This document shows positions 17,830-26,029 of a stretch of 64,000 nt of DNA, in pieces (the stretch's first letter is position 1; every line of letters starts with the position of its first letter). The stretch spans positions 30,100 to 94,099 of the forward strand of contig JAIDOW010000054.1 in the NCBI GenBank assembly GCA_029063085.1, in the 5' to 3' direction. The DNA is from Lachnospiraceae bacterium. Its GTDB lineage: Bacteria > Bacillota > Clostridia > Lachnospirales > Lachnospiraceae. Under the pieces are notes generated by a model. It had not been told where the DNA came from and did no database searches. It worked only from the letters and a program-made list of their open reading frames with translations. The position numbers were made by a program, and so were the translations under genes.

Positions 17830-19009
17830 CAGGGGTCACCTCCCAGAAATGTGTGTTTAAAAGAACAGCGTTTTTGGGGTTAATGTGCCGGTTTTTATCG
17901 GAAAAACCGGATTGGTTTACATAAAAATCAGCTTCCGAACAATGGGAAGAAAATTCGGGACAGATAAAGTACAGGGAATATCCCTGCTGCTGTTTTTCCA
18001 GACACTGTGATAAAAGGTTTACTTTTCGGTAGTTAGAAATTAAAAGATAAGAGGTACTTTTATCTTTTTCTTCAAAAATGGAATTTTCTCCTTCAAAAAA
18101 CGCAGATATGTCCGTAAACTCTTTTGCGAGGTCCAGCCTTGCAAGTCCCTGGAATAGTGCCTGCAAATGCTCGTTTCCGGCTCCTGTTTCCACTAAAAGA
18201 GGTTTCCCTGTTAAGACATCCGGGGCATTGGCAGCCAGCCGGATTGAAAATCCTTTTGCAATCATGCTGTTTATCAGTGTAGCAGCAGTGCAGATCATAT
18301 ATTCCCTTAAAATATCCATCCGCTGCATGGTATGGGTATCCAGATTCAAAAGCAGGGTGATGCTGGTGTTTTGAGAGTCAAAATAGGTATTTACTTTAAG
18401 GCTGCCGTTTTTGGCAGTCGCTTTCCAGTTGATGACTCGCATGCTGTCCTGATTGGAATAATCTCGTATTCCGCGAAATGATAAAGGGTCTTCATAAAAG
18501 TCTTTTGTCAGAATATCTCCGATAACGGAATTGGTAAGCAGCAATGATTGTCTGTTTTTAAGCAGCTTGGGATACACATAAAGGACAGCGTGGTTATCCC
18601 GGATACCGGCATAGGTTTTTTGCATAAACAAATCATTTACAACCAGATTAACCGAATCCAGTGTAAAATAGCCTCTCTGCGTTGGACAAAACTTTAATTT
18701 TCTGGTAATGCGCTGGTTACCTAAAACGGAAAAGGCATCATTTCTGTAATAGTAATCTGAAATGGCGGCATTTTCTTCCGTATCATACAAAAAGGTGCGG
18801 GAAGTTTTAAATTTTACATACAGAACAGGGAGGGGAAGTTTTTTCCTATTTGTAATCTGTTCTGTTAATTCCACAGTATCACCTATATGTACATGGGATC
18901 GACTGTATGAGATATCCACAGTCAGTCCGTCAGACCAGTGGTTCCGGTAATAATGGGACTGAAACAGATATAGGAATACTGCAATTGCAATTGCGATAAG
19001 ATATTGCAT
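17819..19009 (-). CDS. DUF58 domain protein
   Basis: A 396-residue protein with one N-terminal membrane segment, an Ig-like part, and the DUF58 core 'DPLSFRGIRDYSNQDSMRVINWKATAK', followed by a degenerate VWA-like fold ('TSITLLLNLDTHTM'). DUF58 proteins work with MoxR AAA+ ATPases, probably in assembly or activation of envelope or metal-dependent enzymes; details are not settled. It sits between the moxR gene (47 bp upstream) and the membrane protein gene (overlap), so the three form one operon with maf. Confidence 0.85.
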   Translation of the reverse strand: MQYLIAIAIAVFLYLFQSHYYRNHWSDGLTVDISYSRSHVHIGDTVELTEQITNRKKLPLPVLYVKFKTSRTFLYDTEENAAISDYYYRNDAFSVLGNQRITRKLKFCPTQRGYFTLDSVNLVVNDLFMQKTYAGIRDNHAVLYVYPKLLKNRQSLLLTNSVIGDILTKDFYEDPLSFRGIRDYSNQDSMRVINWKATAKNGSLKVNTYFDSQNTSITLLLNLDTHTMQRMDILREYMICTAATLINSMIAKGFSIRLAANAPDVLTGKPLLVETGAGNEHLQALFQGLARLDLAKEFTDISAFFEGENSIFEEKDKSTSYLLISNYRKVNLLSQCLEKQQQGYSLYFICPEFSSHCSEADFYVNQSGFSDKNRHINPKNAVLLNTHFWEVTPDEA

Positions 19010-19056
19010 GGTTTACTCCTTTAACTTTATGGGCAAAAAGCCAGGTGGTATGTCTG

Positions 19057-20022
19057 TTATAAGGTATTTGGCTTTTCAAAATTTTCTGTAGGAACAGGTA
19101 TGGAATCCAGTATCTGTTCTATAATGGAGACAGCAAATGCCTGGCTTCCCGAACCGGTAAAGGAAAGTAACCTGTGGCAGAGGCAGGGAATGGCAAGATA
19201 TTTGATATCTTCCGGAATAACATAAGAACGGCCGTTTAAATAGGAATATGCCTGGGCACACCGCATAAGACTTAAGGTTCCACGGGGATTTATGCCAAGA
19301 GCAACCTGTTCGTGGGTTCTGGTGGCATGGATAATCTGTATGATATATTTTTTGATATCCTCATGAATAAATACTTTTGCAGTCTCTGTCTGAAAAGCTT
19401 CAATATCGGAAAGTGTACATACCGGAGCAAGCTGTTCCATGGGATTATTCAGGATATAGCGGTTCATAATTTCAAGTTCTTCTTCAGCGGTTGGGAATCC
19501 CAGGGAGATTCTCATGGAAAAGCGATCTAACTGTGCTTCGGGCAGCGGGAATGTTCCGGCAGTTTCTATGGGGTTTTCGGTGGCGATCATAAAAAAAGGT
19601 TTGTGAAGTGTGCGGGTAGTTCCGTCGGTCGTCACCTGTCCTTCTGCCATCGCTTCTAAAAGACAGGATTGTGTTCTGGGAGTTGCACGGTTGATTTCAT
19701 CTGCCAGTAAAATATTTGTAAATACTGGACCGGCTATAAATTCAAATTCCTGATTTTTCTGATTATAGATATTGATACCTGTAACGTCAGATGGCAGCAG
19801 ATCGGGAGTGAACTGGACTCTTTTATAGATACCGGAAATGGAGGCTGCTAATGCTTTTGCCAGCATGGTTTTTCCAGTACCGGGCGTATCCTCCAGTAAA
19901 ATATGCCCATTTGCCAGCAGGGCAGTAAGCAAAAGACGGATTTCATTATCTTTTCCGATGATGATTTTTCCAATGTTTTTTTCTAAATCCTGTAACTTGT
20001 TAAAATCAGTATGCTGTTCCAT
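19057..20022 (-). CDS. MoxR-family AAA+ ATPase
   Basis: A 321-residue cytosolic AAA+ chaperone-like ATPase. Walker A 'EDTPGTGKTMLAKALA', Walker B 'NILLADEINRATPRTQ', sensor 1 'FFMIATENPIE' and the arginine-rich 'LPEAQLDRFSMRI' are all visible, and the C-terminal lid follows. First gene of a four-gene minus-strand operon (MoxR, DUF58, DUF4129-like, Maf). AAAGGAG precedes the ATG. The likely job is remodelling of the DUF58 partner or its client. Confidence 0.93.
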   Translation of the reverse strand: MEQHTDFNKLQDLEKNIGKIIIGKDNEIRLLLTALLANGHILLEDTPGTGKTMLAKALAASISGIYKRVQFTPDLLPSDVTGINIYNQKNQEFEFIAGPVFTNILLADEINRATPRTQSCLLEAMAEGQVTTDGTTRTLHKPFFMIATENPIETAGTFPLPEAQLDRFSMRISLGFPTAEEELEIMNRYILNNPMEQLAPVCTLSDIEAFQTETAKVFIHEDIKKYIIQIIHATRTHEQVALGINPRGTLSLMRCAQAYSYLNGRSYVIPEDIKYLAIPCLCHRLLSFTGSGSQAFAVSIIEQILDSIPVPTENFEKPNTL

Positions 20023-20058
20023 TTTTTTCTTCTCCTTTACCCCGGTTATCGTATTATT

Positions 20059-20087
20059 ATCATAATATAATTTGTCAAATTACTCAA
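20059..20087 (-). promoter_or_regulatory. Promoter of the MoxR operon
   Basis: On the minus strand, TTGAGT and TATGAT with 17 bp between them, 36 bp before the moxR start. Confidence 0.5.
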
Positions 20088-20149
20088 CCGTTCCGGAATT
20101 ATTTTTCATAAGTTTGGCAGGATTTTTGGGTTCGGAGAAAAATTAAAGT

Positions 20150-20178
20150 TTGCAAGGAAACGCTAACAATGATACAAT
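20150..20178 (+). promoter_or_regulatory. Promoter of the transglutaminase-like gene
   Basis: TTGCAA and TACAAT with a 17 bp spacer, 51 bp before the ATG at 20230; back to back with the MoxR promoter. Confidence 0.6.
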
Positions 20179-20229
20179 CTAACAATACTGATTATATAAG
20201 CTTAGAAACTGTAGTGTGAGGAGATAGCT

Positions 20230-21339
20230 ATGAATAAGAAAATAAGTGTGTTCGCTGTTATTTTTATTTTGGCAGGTCTGGCTACATATCTTTATTTAAG
20301 TGTTCCGTCAGTTCAGGAAAAAATTGCTTTTTATACGGAAGAGGATTTTAGGGAAGAAAATATATATTCTGATATTACCAGTCTTGCAGAGCGGTTAGAT
20401 GAAGAAATTTTAAAAGGTGCAGAATCCTTTACTGTTTACCTGAAAGATATTGATGTGAATGAGATTAACCAGATTAATGCAACTCTGAACGGAATATTTG
20501 GAAGTGGATCAACTTATCAGCAGGTTGGAATGGTAGGAAATTCTTATAAAAAGGTAACGATTACGATCAAACGGACTACCAATTATTATGCGTTTCAGGC
20601 ATATTTGAACCATACACCAATTCCGGATACTGAAAAAAAGGCACAAAAGCTATACGAAACGATAAGAAATATTCTGGATTCCCATATTACAGAAAATATG
20701 ACAGATTATGAAAAGGAACTGGTGCTGCATGATTATCTGGTAACACATTGTCAATACAGTAAAGATACACAGCAGAACTCGGAAAGCGATATATACAGAG
20801 CATATGGAGCCTTGGTAAATCAGGATGCAGTCTGTAACGGTTATGCGGAGGCATTGCAGCTTCTGTTCATGTGTGTCGGGATACGATCTGAGTTTGTGAT
20901 CGGTACGGCAGATGAGATTGATCATGCATGGAATCTGGTAGAATTGGATGGAAAATGGTATCATTTGGATGCTACGTGGGATGATCCGATGCCGGATCAG
21001 GGAGAAGATGCATTACATGCATATTTTAATGTATCGGATGACATTATAAAAGGAAGCCATGAATGGGAAAAGGAGAACTATCCAGTGGCGGATAGTATGG
21101 ATAACAATTATTATGTAAGGAATCATCTGTACTTTAGTGATTTTGATGAGTATAAGGAGCAGGCGTATGAGGCGATGATTTATCACGGCAATTACAGGTA
21201 TGAAGCGGTAATTGAAACTTATCAGGAAAATGAGGAGGATATGCAGTTCCTTTTTCAGGATAATTACCGTTATGACAGTGTGAATTGGCAGACGTTTGGA
21301 GAAGAAGGATATAATGTGCTGGTATTAAAAGCCGAATAG
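20230..21339 (+). CDS. Secreted transglutaminase-like protein
   Basis: A 369-residue protein with an N-terminal membrane anchor or signal ('ISVFAVIFILAGLATYLYLSV') and a transglutaminase/protease-like core: Cys in 'NQDAVCNGYAEALQLL', His in 'EIDHAWNLVEL' and Asp in 'WYHLDATWDDP' form the triad. It is expected to act outside the membrane on cell-surface proteins or peptides, as a protease, amidase or crosslinker; the family is mixed. Divergent from the MoxR-DUF58 operon, whose relatives often include such a domain. The DUF1700 gene follows after 24 bp. GAGGAGA precedes the ATG. Confidence 0.85.
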   Translation: MNKKISVFAVIFILAGLATYLYLSVPSVQEKIAFYTEEDFREENIYSDITSLAERLDEEILKGAESFTVYLKDIDVNEINQINATLNGIFGSGSTYQQVGMVGNSYKKVTITIKRTTNYYAFQAYLNHTPIPDTEKKAQKLYETIRNILDSHITENMTDYEKELVLHDYLVTHCQYSKDTQQNSESDIYRAYGALVNQDAVCNGYAEALQLLFMCVGIRSEFVIGTADEIDHAWNLVELDGKWYHLDATWDDPMPDQGEDALHAYFNVSDDIIKGSHEWEKENYPVADSMDNNYYVRNHLYFSDFDEYKEQAYEAMIYHGNYRYEAVIETYQENEEDMQFLFQDNYRYDSVNWQTFGEEGYNVLVLKAE

Positions 21340-21363
21340 AAAGAATTGATTTAGGAGGAAATA

Positions 21364-21846
21364 ATGACGAAACAGGATTTTTTAGAGGAATTGAAAAATG
21401 CATTATCTGGAGAAGTTCCGGCAGAGGTGTTGATGGATTCTTACCGTTATTATGCTAATTACATTGAAGAGGAATTAAGGAATGGCAGGAGAGAAGAGGA
21501 GATATTGGAAGAACTTGGGAAACCGTCTTTGATTGCCAGATCCATTATTGCAGCACAGGCAGGAGAACGTGTTGCAGATGTAGAATATATGGAGGATGGA
21601 ACTACAAGAAAGGTAAGGAGAAGGGACACGGCCGGGAAGCAGGAAAAAACTACCCGGGTACACAGGGAGTTTGTTTTTGATTTTAATTCGTGGTATGCGA
21701 AGATATTATATATAGCGGTTATTGTTCTTGTACTTATGATCGTGCTTTCTTTATTAAAATTTGGTTTATGGATACTGGTTACTTTTGGGATTCCGATTTT
21801 GATTATTCTTGGAATTATTTATTTAGTGATGTATTTCCTGCGTTAA
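21364..21846 (+). CDS. DUF1700 (HAAS-type) membrane protein
   Basis: A 160-residue protein whose N-terminal ~65 residues form the helical HAAS/DUF1700 module ('KQDFLEELKNALSGEVPAEVLMDSYRYYANYIEEELRNGRREEEILEELGKP' region), followed by a basic linker and two membrane helices at the C-terminus. Such proteins often partner with PadR regulators or act as membrane-bound accessory factors; no PadR gene is next to it here. AGGAGGAAATA precedes the ATG. Probably cotranscribed with the transglutaminase-like gene. Confidence 0.8.
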   Translation: MTKQDFLEELKNALSGEVPAEVLMDSYRYYANYIEEELRNGRREEEILEELGKPSLIARSIIAAQAGERVADVEYMEDGTTRKVRRRDTAGKQEKTTRVHREFVFDFNSWYAKILYIAVIVLVLMIVLSLLKFGLWILVTFGIPILIILGIIYLVMYFLR

Positions 21847-21864
21847 AATTTTTTAAAAAAGTTC

Positions 21865-21893
21865 TTGACAAACATATCTGTTTTTTATATACT
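21865..21893 (+). promoter_or_regulatory. Strong promoter of the tRNA cluster
   Basis: Consensus TTGACA, 17 bp spacer, TATACT, ending 23 bp before the first tRNA. Confidence 0.8.
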
Positions 21894-21916
21894 ATGATTC
21901 GTGTCAAGCACACAAT

Positions 21917-21989
21917 GGAATCTTAGCTCAGCTGGGAGAGCATCTGCCTTACAAGCAGAGGGTCACAGGTTCGAGCCCTGTAGGTTCCA
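21917..21989 (+). tRNA. tRNA-Val (TAC), copy 1
   Basis: 73 nt cloverleaf; anticodon loop CTTACAA gives TAC; T-arm GGTTCGAGCCC; acceptor GGAATCT / AGGTTCC. CCA is not encoded. Identical to the copy at 22531. Confidence 0.96.
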
Positions 21990-22126
21990 TTTTTTACAAT
22001 ATGCCGATAAGGCTGGCATTGAACACTTGGTGAAGCTTGCTGATCCTAGTGCAAAAGCCCACCTGAGACCTTAACGAGTAAAGCAAGTTTAGTTCGAATG
22101 GTGCAATTGATAAGTGAAGAAAATAT
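21990..22126 (+). other. Structured spacer between tRNA-Val and tRNA-Thr
   Basis: A 137 bp spacer, long for a tRNA cluster. It begins with TATGCCGATAAGGCT, close to the first bases of the following tRNA-Thr (TATGCCGATATGGCT), and can form a long imperfect hairpin (GGCATTGAAC...AAGCTTGCT with AGCAAGTTT...GTTCGAATGGTGC). It may be a processed small RNA or a relic of a duplicated tRNA; it does not fold as a tRNA. Confidence 0.35.
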
Positions 22127-22199
22127 GCCGATATGGCTCAATTGGCAGAGCAGCTGATTTGTAATCAGCAGGTTGAGGGTTCGAGTCCCCCTATCGGCT
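22127..22199 (+). tRNA. tRNA-Thr (TGT)
   Basis: 73 nt; anticodon loop TTTGTAA gives TGT; acceptor GCCGATA / TATCGGC; T-arm GGTTCGAGTCC. Confidence 0.95.
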
Positions 22200-22202
22200 T
22201 AT

Positions 22203-22276
22203 GGACCATTAGCTCAGCTGGTTAGAGCAATCGGCTCATAACCGATCGGTCCCGGGTTCGAGTCCCTGATGGTCCA
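22203..22276 (+). tRNA. tRNA-Met (CAT), elongator type
   Basis: 74 nt; anticodon loop CTCATAA gives CAT; acceptor GGACCAT / ATGGTCC. A lysidine-modified tRNA-Ile2 also carries CAT and cannot be wholly excluded, but the body resembles elongator tRNA-Met. Confidence 0.9.
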
Positions 22277-22310
22277 TTATATAAAATGATAATTGTTTAT
22301 CAACAGCTCT

Positions 22311-22339
22311 TTTACAAATGGGTAAACTTGTGATATAAT
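22311..22339 (+). promoter_or_regulatory. Internal promoter of the tRNA cluster
   Basis: TTTACA and TATAAT with a 17 bp spacer, 57 bp before tRNA-Asp, so the last four tRNAs can be transcribed separately. Confidence 0.65.
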
Positions 22340-22396
22340 AGAAAAAGATTATTTACTTGTAACGGTGAGTTTCATTGTAATAAAATAAAAATATAT

Positions 22397-22470
22397 GGCC
22401 TGGTGGCTCAGTTGGTTAGAGCGCCGCCCTGTCACGGCGGAGGTCGTGGGTTCGAGTCCCATCCGGGTCG
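22397..22470 (+). tRNA. tRNA-Asp (GTC)
   Basis: 74 nt; anticodon loop CTGTCAC gives GTC; acceptor GGCCTGG / CCGGGTC with G-U pairs; T-arm GGTTCGAGTCC. Confidence 0.95.
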
Positions 22471-22530
22471 TTTGTGAGTAATCATATACAAAAGAAGAGA
22501 CAAGTTCTCAATAAATATTGCTCCCAATAT

Positions 22531-22603
22531 GGAATCTTAGCTCAGCTGGGAGAGCATCTGCCTTACAAGCAGAGGGTCACAGGTTCGAGCCCTGTAGGTT
22601 CCA
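22531..22603 (+). tRNA. tRNA-Val (TAC), copy 2
   Basis: Same 73 nt sequence as at 21917, so a recent duplication inside the cluster or gene conversion. Confidence 0.96.
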
Positions 22604-22638
22604 TTATTTATCGGTTTACATAGTGAATCGATAAGTAT

Positions 22639-22725
22639 GCCGGCGTGGCGGAACTGGCAGACGCACAGGACTTAAAATCCTGCGGGACTTATACTCCCGT
22701 ACCGGTTCGATTCCGGTCGCCGGCA
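22639..22725 (+). tRNA. tRNA-Leu (TAA)
   Basis: 87 nt with a long variable arm (GCGGGACTTATACTCCCGT); anticodon loop CTTAAAA gives TAA; acceptor GCCGGCG / CGCCGGC. Confidence 0.95.
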
Positions 22726-22767
22726 TTAAAGCCTGCTTTTTTTAGTAGGTTTTCTTTAACTTCATAT

Positions 22768-22841
22768 GTGTGTGTAGCTCAGCTGGATAGAGCACTTGGC
22801 TACGGACCAAGGTGTCGGGGGTTCGAATCCTCTCACGCACG
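22768..22841 (+). tRNA. tRNA-Arg (ACG)
   Basis: 74 nt; anticodon loop CTACGGA gives ACG (wobble inosine expected); acceptor GTGTGTG / CACGCAC with G-U pairs. Confidence 0.94.
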
Positions 22842-22848
22842 TACTCGT

Positions 22849-22887
22849 AAAACTCTTAAAATATATATTTTAAGGGTTTTATTTTTA
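22849..22887 (+). terminator. Terminator of the tRNA cluster
   Basis: Stem AAAACTCTTAAAATAT / ATATTTTAAGGGTTTT followed by ATTTTT. Confidence 0.85.
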
Positions 22888-22979
22888 TATTATAGGAAAC
22901 TGCTTCGCATTTCCTATGATATAAAAAACAATTATGCACATTCGTGTGAGAGGATAATGTTACTGTGTGACCGCACTCG
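22887..22979 (+). repeat. Dispersed intergenic repeat B, copy 2
   Basis: Gapless match to 6059-6151 with about 13 transition-biased differences over 93 bp. As with copy 1 it starts in the T-tract of a terminator. The rest of the 22842-23149 gap holds only an extended -10 promoter. Confidence 0.75.
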
Positions 22980-23108
22980 CATGACAAAGCAGTCAAGGTC
23001 TGTGAGTTTTTATAGAATACCTCTATTTTAACTTGGAATTACTTATGCATAAGAAAGATTCATAAAGTATATTTTATGCCATTTATTATGTATAAATAGA
23101 TATATATT

Positions 23109-23117
23109 TGGTATAAT
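23109..23117 (+). promoter_or_regulatory. Extended -10 promoter of the GH3 gene
   Basis: TGGTATAAT, 33 bp before the ATG at 23150; no good -35 box at the expected distance. Confidence 0.5.
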
Positions 23118-23149
23118 CAAAAAAGAATATAGATAATAGGAGATTTTGT

Positions 23150-25606
23150 ATGGTGGAACAGTTTTTAAATATTTTGGATATAGTGGAAAAAATGACATTA
23201 GAAGAGAAAGCAGCATTAGTGAATGGTGCTACTTTTTTTGGAATGGCCCAGATAGAGAGACTGGGAATTCCCAGACTACAGTTATTAGATGGTGGAACGG
23301 GAATGAATTTTGAGCAGTTGTTTGGTGATTTTTATTCACAGCTGGAAAAGGACACAAACAGTACTAATGGAATGATGGGTTCCACTACATTGACAAAAGT
23401 GATAGAGAATTATTATACTCCGGATAAGTTGCAAGGTGAAGAGAAAGAAGTATATCAGTGGATTAAAACAAATTTAGAAGAGAGAGTGGGAAGTGACTAT
23501 GCTCCGGGCTGCTTTCCTTCAGGAATGCTGCTGGGAGCAACATTTAATAAGAAGATTGTTCATGCAATAGGGCAGGCTCTGGGGGCAGAGGCAAGGTTAT
23601 TTGGAGTAGATATTCTGTTGGGAAGTCCGAATGTAAATATCCATAGAGATCCTTTGAATGGACGTTTGTTTGAGGGATATTCAGAGGATCCCTGTCTGGT
23701 ATCACAGCTTGCTCCTGAATTAGTAAAAGGAGTACAGGAGTATAATGTAGCTGCTAATGTAAAACATTTTGCAGCCAATAATCAGGAAACCAATAGAGTA
23801 GGCATTAATGAAACAATATCGGAACGTGCTCTGCATGAAATTTATCTGCCGGGATTTAAGGCTTGTGTGAAAGAAGGGCAGGTTCAGACTGTTATGAGTG
23901 CTTATAATGGAATTAATGGTACGCCGTGTACAGAAAACTACTGGCTTTTGACAAAAGAGCTGAGAGAAAATTGGGGATTTGAAGGAAGTGTGATTTCTGA
24001 TTGGGGAGCAGTTTATCATCCGGTAGAAGCAATTCAGGCAGGAAATGACTTAGCTATGCCGGGACCTATTTCCGCTGAACCGATTATAGAGGCAGTTGGA
24101 GAGGGAAAACTGTCAGAGGAGGTATTGAATCAGGCAGTAGAACGTCTGCTTAGAACAATTCAATATTGCAGGCAGGATGTGCTGGGGCAAAAACAAGAAG
24201 TGAGAATAGGAGAGTGCACAGTACCCTTGACAAAAGCATCAGATGGAAAACAAGTATTTTTGACAGATGCTCTTTTAGAAGCGACAAGGAAGGCGGCATA
24301 TGAAGCTGCGGTGGAGGGAATTGTGCTCCTTAAAAATGAAAAGAGAGCATTTCCATTGAAAAAAGATGAAAAAATTCTTCTTCTGGGCAGCGGTTCAGAA
24401 AGGCTTCTGGAGTGTGGAACCGGAAGTGCCGGAATTCATACCAACCGAACCTCTGATCTTGTAGAAGAATTGCGTACTGTATTAGGTTCTGATAGTGTTA
24501 TAGTGCATTCAGATTGCAGTTTTATATCCGACGATGAGAATTATTTGGATAAAAACGGAGTAGGTCATATAATTTATATTGCAAAAGTAGGAGGCATGGA
24601 AGGAAATGATCGAAAAGATTTAGAACTGGAAAAGGAGGATTTGGAACAGCTTTTACAATTAAAATGCCTAAAAAAGCAGTATTCATTCCGGCTGACTCTT
24701 GTATTAAATGTTTGTGGTCCGATAGATTTTTCTGAAGTCTCAGATGCTTTAGATGCTGTTTTTGTATGCTTCCTGCCGGGAATGGAAGGGGGACATGCTT
24801 TGGCAGATTTGATGACAGGAAAACGGAATCCGTCCGGTAAGCTTCCGTTGACTTTTCCAAAGCATTATGAGGACACTCCGACGTTTCTCAATTTTCCGGG
24901 AGAGGGATATGAAGTGAATTATGGAGAGGGAATTTATGTTGGATATCGCTATTATGATAAGAAGAAAGTTTTGCCGGCATATCCATTTGGATTTGGACTT
25001 TCTTATACGACATTTGAATTAAAGGATTTTCAAATAGAAGAAGAATGTTTCACCGATAATCTGCATTTTTCAATAGGACTAAAAAATAAGGGGGCGCTAG
25101 CGGGTTCAGAGGTAATACAGATCTATATATCGGATGTATGTTCTACGCTTCCGAAACCAGTTAAAGAGTTAAAAGCTTTTGAAAAGATCTTTTTAGAACC
25201 AGGAGAAGAAAAAAAGATAGGATTTAAATTAACCAAAGAGCAATTTGCATCATACGATTCTGATTTTCATTGTTGGATTGCAGAAGAGGGCTATTATGAT
25301 ATTATTGCAGCTGTTTCTTCTGATCTGAAGACTGGTTATGCTGTGAAGAGGGTTTATCTTCAAAATCACACACCGTATTCATACGGAATGGATTCTACGA
25401 TTAAAGTACTTTATGAACATGACCAATTAAAGGAGCACCTTTATCAATTGTGGAAAGAAAAAAATTGGGACTGGCAGATCATAGAGAGCAATTATCAGTA
25501 TACACCAAATCGGAAATTATTAGATGTTTTACCGGAAAATTGTGGAGAAAATGATAAGAATATCCTGAATTTTATAGAATGTATTCAATGGGTGAAAAAG
25601 AAATAA
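23150..25606 (+). CDS. Glycoside hydrolase family 3 protein (beta-glucosidase type)
   Basis: An 818-residue protein without a signal peptide, so probably cytosolic, hydrolysing beta-linked oligosaccharides or glycosides from the non-reducing end. Order: N-terminal TIM barrel with 'NIHRDPLNGRLFEGYSEDP', 'VKHFAANNQETNR' and the nucleophile Asp in 'GSVISDWGAVY'; GH3 C-terminal domain ('GIVLLKNEKRAFPLKKDEKILLLG', 'GNDRKDLELE'); then a fibronectin III-like domain ('FGFGLSYTTFELKDF', 'GSEVIQIYI'). No sugar transporter or regulator gene is adjacent. Substrate specificity cannot be given from sequence. TAGGAGA precedes the ATG. Confidence 0.93.
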   Translation: MVEQFLNILDIVEKMTLEEKAALVNGATFFGMAQIERLGIPRLQLLDGGTGMNFEQLFGDFYSQLEKDTNSTNGMMGSTTLTKVIENYYTPDKLQGEEKEVYQWIKTNLEERVGSDYAPGCFPSGMLLGATFNKKIVHAIGQALGAEARLFGVDILLGSPNVNIHRDPLNGRLFEGYSEDPCLVSQLAPELVKGVQEYNVAANVKHFAANNQETNRVGINETISERALHEIYLPGFKACVKEGQVQTVMSAYNGINGTPCTENYWLLTKELRENWGFEGSVISDWGAVYHPVEAIQAGNDLAMPGPISAEPIIEAVGEGKLSEEVLNQAVERLLRTIQYCRQDVLGQKQEVRIGECTVPLTKASDGKQVFLTDALLEATRKAAYEAAVEGIVLLKNEKRAFPLKKDEKILLLGSGSERLLECGTGSAGIHTNRTSDLVEELRTVLGSDSVIVHSDCSFISDDENYLDKNGVGHIIYIAKVGGMEGNDRKDLELEKEDLEQLLQLKCLKKQYSFRLTLVLNVCGPIDFSEVSDALDAVFVCFLPGMEGGHALADLMTGKRNPSGKLPLTFPKHYEDTPTFLNFPGEGYEVNYGEGIYVGYRYYDKKKVLPAYPFGFGLSYTTFELKDFQIEEECFTDNLHFSIGLKNKGALAGSEVIQIYISDVCSTLPKPVKELKAFEKIFLEPGEEKKIGFKLTKEQFASYDSDFHCWIAEEGYYDIIAAVSSDLKTGYAVKRVYLQNHTPYSYGMDSTIKVLYEHDQLKEHLYQLWKEKNWDWQIIESNYQYTPNRKLLDVLPENCGENDKNILNFIECIQWVKKK

Positions 25607-25623
25607 GTATTCCCAAATAATGG

Positions 25624-25640
25624 ATAGTATTGTATACTAT
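25624..25640. promoter_or_regulatory. Palindromic site before the 83-residue protein gene
   Basis: ATAGTAT-TGT-ATACTAT, a perfect 7 bp inverted repeat 31 bp before the ATG; candidate operator or -10 region (TATACT). Confidence 0.35.
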
Positions 25641-25671
25641 TAAGGGAATGAAAGGTGTGGAGGCGAGTATT

Positions 25672-25923
25672 ATGTTAGAAAGAACGGTTGGTCCATGGGA
25701 TTATAGGATGTTGCCTAATAAAATGCTGGAATTGGTAAAAAATGTTGGGAATATGGAACAGGAAGGAACAGGATACTTTGTTGATAGTGAATCGGAAATG
25801 CTTACCATATTAGCGTATTTGAATTATGGAGAAACCACTAACACAACGGATTCTATGCGGGAACAGATCGATCAGGCAGTAAAAAAATTAGAAGCAAGAC
25901 GTTTAATGGCAAGAGATGAATAG
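25672..25923 (+). CDS. Small soluble protein, unknown function
   Basis: An 83-residue acidic protein ('MLERTVGPWDYRMLPNKMLELVKNVG') that looks helical and ends with 'QIDQAVKKLEARRLMARDE'. I do not recognise a family. The ATG at 25672 follows GTGGAGG at good distance, whereas the ORF-track start at 25630 lies in the palindromic upstream site. It lies 65 bp after the GH3 gene and is closed by its own terminator. Confidence 0.55.
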   Translation: MLERTVGPWDYRMLPNKMLELVKNVGNMEQEGTGYFVDSESEMLTILAYLNYGETTNTTDSMREQIDQAVKKLEARRLMARDE

Positions 25924-25932
25924 GAAGATGTA

Positions 25933-25974
25933 AAATGGCTGTTTCTTAAGAATTTATGAAGAAATAGCCATTTC
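25933..25974 (+). terminator. Terminator after the 83-residue protein gene
   Basis: Fifteen-pair stem AAATGGCTGTTTCTT / AAGAAATAGCCATTT with one G-U pair; only a short T run follows. Confidence 0.7.
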
Positions 25975-26029
25975 TGTATGAATATGTTATGATAAATATA
26001 GTATGGGATAATCGGAGATGTGCAGTTGT

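Noticed and set aside
22645-23031. 128-residue plus-strand ORF
   Set aside because: It runs through tRNA-Leu, tRNA-Arg, a terminator and repeat B2; no ribosome binding site.
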